The notes under the pieces are model-generated. The model saw nothing but the letters and a program-made list of their open reading frames with translations, did not search any database and had not been told where the DNA came from. Positions 19,384 to 21,700 of a DNA stretch of 21,700 nucleotides are shown in pieces; the first letter of the stretch is position 1; the number at the start of each line of letters is the position of its first letter. This DNA is from Halisarca cf. caerulea (Eukaryota; Porifera; Demospongiae; Chondrillida; Halisarcidae), in contig CAUJGJ010000252.1 of NCBI GenBank assembly GCA_963170055.1, positions 27,501-49,200 of the forward strand, given 5' to 3'. Both the position numbers and the translations under genes were made by a program.

Positions 19384-20836
19384 GTACGTATATATATATG
19401 TGTGCTATGCATAGTACATAATAGTATGTGCATTGTATATTGTACAGGCATGATGTACATACTAACTTGCCTTCTAATAGGTTTATGGCTCTGCTGTAGT
19501 TAAGAGGCTTGATAAAGGTAAAAATCTCTTTAAAGGATGTCTCTTTCGTCAACACTGCACTATGGATATGTATGGCTATACTAAAGACCTGACAGTCATT
19601 CTGCCTGATCTCTCTAATATATTCATTCTGGACAACTCACCTGGTGCATATCGAAGTAATCCAGGTGAGTGTTTGTTTGTGCTTCTGCTTGTTGTGTCTT
19701 GGGCAGTTGTAGGAGACCAGACTAGATGCATACGTACGTATGTACATACAGTGTTCCAACAGTAGGAATACTACTTCCTGTTTCTCTATGTGAGCAACAT
19801 GATACAGGGGCTACGTATGTACATGTTGAATGTACAGCTGCTGTAAGTGCTGGTTGTTGGGTATTGCTTGTTATTAAGCACACTTTTTGTTAAGTATTCA
19901 TCCCATTGTCAGTCTTTGAGACCCGATAAAGCAAATAAGAGTACTTTAGATTTTTGAAATGGAAAAAAAAATTATGAAGCATGTGCTCTTGGTTAAGCGC
20001 CTGCTTTCTTGATTTATCACCTTCAGGTGCCTACTCTTAACAGCCATCCCATGTGGTATCCACATGGGTAGAGTAGAGCATGGGCATGTACAGGATGTGT
20101 TGTCTTAATTTTGTTCACACATGGGTCAGTTGGACACAGTAGTTTTTATATGTACGTACATGTCAACACATGTGTTAGTATTAGCTTTAATATTGCGGAA
20201 TATGGTTGTACTCCTTATGTACGTAGAGATATTGCAGAAACAAAATGGCCTCCTATTCATTAGGGCTGAACAAAATTGCCCAGAAAAGTCACATTTGGTG
20301 CATTTTGCAGCTCTAAAAATCCACTCTGATGTAGTTTTGCTAGATAAGCATACAATATAGTACAAAACAGCTTTTCCTTATGTGCTCTTTTGCCAGCCAA
20401 TACCTGCGTATTATGTATGGCATCCACTTGAGTAAGTGTTCAGTGTGTTGTCACAGCAAAAATGGTGACTTCTTATAGCGACTACTCCAAAAGTTGTCTG
20501 TTTATTCGTTATGAAAGCGTTCTCGAGGAGTAGGTATAAGAGCCACCTGTGCAGGAGTGCTTAGGGTATTTTCTACCGTTTCAAGTCAAGTCATGAAAAC
20601 ACACATTATACTGGACCTTCAAATGTTTTTATGTATTATGTAGTTCTTTATGTGCATTTGTATACAGTTCAAAATTGTATTCTTGGTTTGTAGACAATGC
20701 AATTCCGATCAAATCGTGGTTTTACGATCCTCACGATACGGCCCTTCTCAACCTGCTGCCAGCACTGGATGCATTGAGATTCACTAATGATGTTCGGTCT
20801 GTTCTGAGTAGAAACCTTCATATTCATTCTTTGTAG
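7381..20836 (+). CDS. CTDNEP1: CTD nuclear envelope phosphatase 1 (Dullard) homologue, complete, eight exons
   Basis: The family is a HAD-fold serine/threonine phosphatase anchored in the nuclear envelope and ER; with NEP1R1 it dephosphorylates lipin. Exons: 7381-7515, 9853-9919, 11906-11972, 13181-13229, 13552-13623, 16917-16961, 19481-19664, 20694-20836. All introns are GT-AG and the frames join exactly to give 253 residues (human 244). An N-terminal hydrophobic segment (about residues 13-28) is the membrane anchor. The catalytic motif DLDET is D78-T82, where D78 is the expected nucleophile and D80 the acid/base. Motif II is VVFTAS with T141; K180 (TKDLT) and D196-N197 (LDNSPGAY) complete the active site. 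The C-terminus [16 protein letters not shown] matches human. The coding part is 762 bp of a 13.5 kb span. The start is uncertain: an in-frame ATG at 7294 would add 29 residues; 7381 and 7390 best match the length of the human N-terminus. Confidence 0.94.
7944..8459 (+). pseudogene. C-terminal fragment of a LINE reverse transcriptase
   Basis: Open from just after a stop at 7941-7943 to a TAA at 8457-8459, about 171 codons. Features typical of the tails of LINE ORF2 proteins include [50 protein letters not shown] and a Cys/His cluster ([20 protein letters not shown] then C). This is the region after the polymerase palm. The catalytic polymerase and endonuclease domains are missing, so the fragment is inactive. 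The frame is probably broken at the 7941 stop. Confidence 0.7.
8793..8851. repeat. (TA)n tail of the LINE
   Basis: A pure TA run of about 59 bp after CTATATCTATATCTATGTACG. Confidence 0.9.
9853..9919 (+). CDS. CTDNEP1: CTDNEP1 exon 2
   Basis: Acceptor tgttag, donor TTGG|gtgagt, phases 0 in and 1 out. It encodes [20 protein letters not shown], matching human [20 protein letters not shown]. Confidence 0.9.
10180..10736. repeat. Giant inverted repeat of copy A
   Basis: Left arm 10180-10450, spacer of about 13 bp, right arm 10464-10736. By eye the arms differ at about five bases and by one 4-bp indel (CGTA near 10365). Confidence 0.9.
11464..11487. repeat. Terminal hairpin of copy A
   Basis: TATGGAGTAC, loop TACC, GTACTCCATA: a perfect 10-bp stem. 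The identical hairpin ends copy B at 19286-19309. Confidence 0.9.
11501..11700. other. Assembly gap (200 N)
   Basis: Exactly 200 Ns, a conventional scaffold-gap length rather than a measured size. It begins nine bases after the shared end of foldback copy A. Confidence 0.98.
11906..11972 (+). CDS. CTDNEP1: CTDNEP1 exon 3 (catalytic DLDET)
   Basis: Acceptor tatgtag, donor GACAA|gtaggg. It encodes [20 protein letters not shown], which carries the nucleophile and acid/base aspartates. A decayed copy of its 3' half is found about 380 bp downstream in the next intron. Confidence 0.95.
12044..12305. mobile_element. hAT-like non-autonomous element with 8-bp target duplication
   Basis: TGGCTATG flanks both sides (12036-12043 and 12306-12313). 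The left end is CGGTGTTCTCCCCAGAAATA; the reverse complement of the right end is TGTTCTCCCCAAATATCTTA, both continuing to GGCATGTTG. The 8-bp duplication and a CRGTG-type left end fit the hAT superfamily. It is 262 bp with no transposase. Confidence 0.7.
12306..12355 (+). pseudogene. Decayed duplicate of the 3' half of CTDNEP1 exon 3
   Basis: ATGAAACTCTTATC..., TCTCAAAATG and CAAGTA match the exon and its donor (GATGAAACTCTTATC, TCTCAAAATGACAAGTA) at about 35 of 39 positions. The catalytic aspartate codon preceding GAAACT is altered, and a TAA lies in the DLDET position, so it cannot encode an active exon. Confidence 0.7.
12393..12714. mobile_element. TACCGTA-type non-autonomous element
   Basis: The left end reads TACCGTACGTGTACAAACTT then ATGAAACTTTTGCAGAT; the reverse complement of the right end reads TACTGCATACATACAAATTT then GGAAACTTTTGTGGAT. 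The TIRs are degenerate but continuous over about 50 bp. The interior has an open frame near 12519-12731 that crosses the right end and resembles nothing known. Confidence 0.55.
13181..13229 (+). CDS. CTDNEP1: CTDNEP1 exon 4
   Basis: A 49-bp exon with acceptor cttctag and donor AAA|gtatgt. It encodes (N)[16 protein letters not shown], aligned with human VRPGTPPDFILK; this loop is the least conserved part. Phase fits both neighbours, which supports it despite its size. Confidence 0.88.
13230..13551. other. CTDNEP1 intron 4
   Basis: 322 bp with a TACGTATGTTTGTATG tract at about 13436-13480. No other feature. Confidence 0.7.
13552..13623 (+). CDS. CTDNEP1: CTDNEP1 exon 5
   Basis: Acceptor ttttacag, donor ACA|gtgagt, 24 codons, phase 0. 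It encodes [20 protein letters not shown] then FLST, matching human VHKRPHVDFFLEV. Confidence 0.94.
13885..15112. mobile_element. CAGGG...CCCTG DNA element with 5-bp target duplication
   Basis: The left end is CAGGGTTTCTTTTAGGGGGG; the reverse complement of the right end is CAGGGTTTCTTTCAGGAAAT. Both ends carry TTGCCCCCCC blocks further in. CTTAT flanks both sides (13880-13884 and 15113-15117). The 1228-bp interior has no transposase, a motif GGGCTGTATGGCATATAAAA near 14343 shared with 17889, and a nested MITE at 14859-15027. Confidence 0.65.
14859..15027. mobile_element. TACCGTATATC MITE nested in the 13885-15112 element
   Basis: The left end is TACCGTATATCCGGAAATAT then TGGCGA; the reverse complement of the right end is TACCGTATATCTGGAAATAT then TGGCGA. 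169 bp, no coding capacity. Being inside the larger element, it arrived later. Confidence 0.75.
15290..15587. mobile_element. TACCGTATAGC MITE
   Basis: The left end is TATTGTATAGCAGGAAACTT and the reverse complement of the right end is TACCGTATAGCGGGAAACTT. 298 bp, no coding capacity. Confidence 0.7.
15838..16463. mobile_element. CAGGGAAGTRCCCA-ended DNA element
   Basis: The left end is CAGGGAAGTACCCAGGAATT; the reverse complement of the right end is CAGGGAAGTGCCCACAGTGG. The flanks GTGATA and GTGCTA may be an eroded target duplication. No transposase is seen in 626 bp; internal GGTCAGGC/CTAACC units recur near 16280 and 16425. Confidence 0.55.
16917..16961 (+). CDS. CTDNEP1: CTDNEP1 exon 6
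   Basis: A 45-bp exon with acceptor tccacag and donor GAA|gtgagt. It encodes [15 protein letters not shown], which carries the HAD motif II threonine. Confidence 0.94.
17889..17973. repeat. Short inverted repeat, dispersed
   Basis: GGGCTGTATGGCATATAAAA on the left pairs imperfectly with GGGAGCTGTAGGGTGTATAT (reverse complement of the right side, continuing AAAA). A single arm of the same sequence lies at 14343-14362. Confidence 0.55.
18027..18584. repeat. Giant inverted repeat of copy B
   Basis: Two 264-bp arms around a spacer of about 30 bp. The observed arm differences are GTTCAATT versus GTTTAATT and GTGTACAC versus GTGCACAC. Confidence 0.92.
19286..19309. repeat. Terminal hairpin of copy B
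   Basis: TATGGAGTAC, loop TACC, GTACTCCATA, identical to the hairpin that ends copy A. Confidence 0.9.
19310..19400. repeat. (TA)n microsatellite
   Basis: A TA run of about 70 bp, then TACGTACGTA and a further short TA run. It abuts the end of foldback copy B. Confidence 0.95.
19481..19664 (+). CDS. CTDNEP1: CTDNEP1 exon 7
   Basis: Acceptor ctaatag, donor CCAG|gtgagt, 61 codons plus one base. It encodes [29 protein letters not shown] and [14 protein letters not shown]. It contains the motif III lysine and the motif IV DN pair. Confidence 0.95.
20048..20068. repeat. Short perfect hairpin
   Basis: CCCATGTGG, loop TAT, CCACATGGG. A 9-bp stem in an intron; function unknown. Confidence 0.8.
20464..20547. 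repeat. Small inverted repeat
   Basis: GGTGACTTCTTATAGCGACT then ACTCC on the left; GGTGGCTCTTATACCTACTC then C on the reverse complement of the right. Imperfect; perhaps a small palindromic MITE. Confidence 0.45.
20694..20836 (+). CDS. CTDNEP1: CTDNEP1 exon 8 (terminal, with stop)
   Basis: Acceptor gtttgtag, stop TAG at 20834-20836. It encodes (D)[18 protein letters not shown], then [20 protein letters not shown] ending SL, matching the human C-terminus. No canonical AATAAA is seen in the next 300 bp. Confidence 0.95.
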
Positions 20837-21700
20837 ATGTAGGCAATCTTATACATAATTATTGTTGTAAAGATGGTGTAATCTTTTCCATTTCTTTTAT
20901 GTCTGTCATTTTATGACTAATTTTTGTGACTCGTTGTTTTGTCCTATTTGTTATTGTATGTATACGCAATGTTATTCACTGTAATATTGTAAGAAGTTGA
21001 TTTATAACCATTTGTTTCAATTTGTGCACTATTCGTATATGCTATGTACACATATGTGTGTTTTCTTAATGTTCAAGGAGAAAATATTACTTTTGCCAGG
21101 TGGAAGTATACATGAGATAGGTGTATTTGTACATGCATCGGCATTGCCATAGACTAAAGTGCATAGTTTACTAATGTTAAGAGACCTAGTTGAAATGTGT
21201 CTGTCTAGACAATCAGTGCACAGTGAAACGAGAGTACATAATACTGTATATAGTACGTGTGTAGGTTAATATTAGCAGGGCTTGTAAATTGATGACATGG
21301 AATATACTAGGCCTGTACACAGGGGGGGGGGGGGGGGTTGACCAAACCTCCCTTTTGTGCAGACAAGGAACTGAAATGTTCCCTCACTGACTCCAAAACA
21401 TACGAATCAAAATTCTACAGTAATCTTGAGGATCTTAGATTCATGGGCAGGTGATGCAACAAGGGGCAATGATTGCATCATGCTACATTGCGTGACACTG
21501 TATGAATCTAAGATGCCCCCCCCCCCTTGTGTGAACCCTGCGTACAGGCCTATCATGCATAGAGAATCTTGATTCCTATATCGCGTTACTTACATATCTA
21601 TTTCATCATAGTTACTTGTATTTTGGTTTATTTCATATTATATTATATTATGATAGTACTATAACTATTAATTATTAGTCTACGAGTGGATTGCTTTCAC
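20837..21700. other. 3' flank of CTDNEP1
   Basis: T-rich 3' untranslated and intergenic sequence. No canonical AATAAA is visible near the stop. It contains one inverted-repeat element at 21308-21552. No other gene is seen on either strand. Confidence 0.6.
21308..21552. mobile_element. Small element with poly-G/poly-C ends
   Basis: The ends TAGGCCTGTACACAGGG and, reverse-complemented on the right, TAGGCCTGTACGCAGGG face each other. G and C homopolymers lie just inside, and an internal hairpin GATCTTAGATTCAT / ATGAATCTAAGAT is present. If the element proper starts at CAGGG, GTACA flanks it on both sides. Confidence 0.5.

Larger units (their letters stand above)
16962..19480. other. CTDNEP1 intron 6
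   Basis: It contains short TACGTA tracts (17096-17132, 17268-17280), a possible minus-strand coding relic (about 17700-17875), a short inverted repeat at 17889-17973, foldback copy B (18027-19313) and a (TA)n tract. From 16962 to 17690 I see nothing else. Confidence 0.65.
19665..20693. other. CTDNEP1 intron 7
   Basis: No gene. It has a TACGTACGTATGTACATACA tract at about 19731-19750, a perfect short hairpin at 20048-20068 and a small inverted repeat at 20464-20547. Confidence 0.65.

Overview
This window reads as nuclear DNA from an animal. Two intron-containing genes can be followed exon by exon, with GT-AG introns whose phases join the reading frames exactly. Both proteins closely resemble known metazoan families. 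The background is AT-rich, full of (GT)n, (TA)n and TACGTA-type simple repeats and small non-autonomous transposons. A 200-N scaffold gap lies at 11501-11700. The divergence of the proteins and the repeat style suggest an early-branching animal, perhaps a sponge, but the species cannot be fixed from the sequence alone.

Layout: positions 1-1282 hold the first exon of an unrecognised membrane protein on the minus strand (1037-1282), with at best weak candidates for later exons. From 2827 to 7006 (or 7069), minus strand, lies a complete five-exon homologue of SLC33A1, the acetyl-CoA transporter of the ER membrane. From 7381 to 20836, plus strand, lies a complete eight-exon homologue of CTDNEP1 (Dullard), the nuclear-envelope/ER protein phosphatase. 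The two genes are head to head, with only about 310-375 bp between their start codons, so they probably share a bidirectional promoter. The right end (20837-21700) is 3' flank with one small inverted-repeat element.

About 94 percent of the CTDNEP1 span is intron, and the introns are a transposon graveyard. They contain a 5'-truncated LINE in intron 1 and two copies of a roughly 1.3 kb element with a giant inverted repeat in introns 2 and 6. Intron 3 has a hAT-like insertion with an 8-bp target duplication beside a decayed copy of part of exon 3. Intron 5 has two larger elements with CAGGG...CCCTG ends. Several short elements begin TACCGTA. A second set of short elements, starting TACAGT or close to it, lies in and around SLC33A1.

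The most striking observation is the pair of foldback elements at 10180-11491 and 18027-19313. Within each copy the two ~265-270 bp arms are nearly identical, yet the copies differ from one another at about 14 sites that are mirrored on both arms, and the spacer between the arms is in opposite orientation in the two copies. This points to arm-to-arm gene conversion and spacer inversion. The two copies also form direct repeats around CTDNEP1 exons 3-6, which carry the catalytic DLDET motif.
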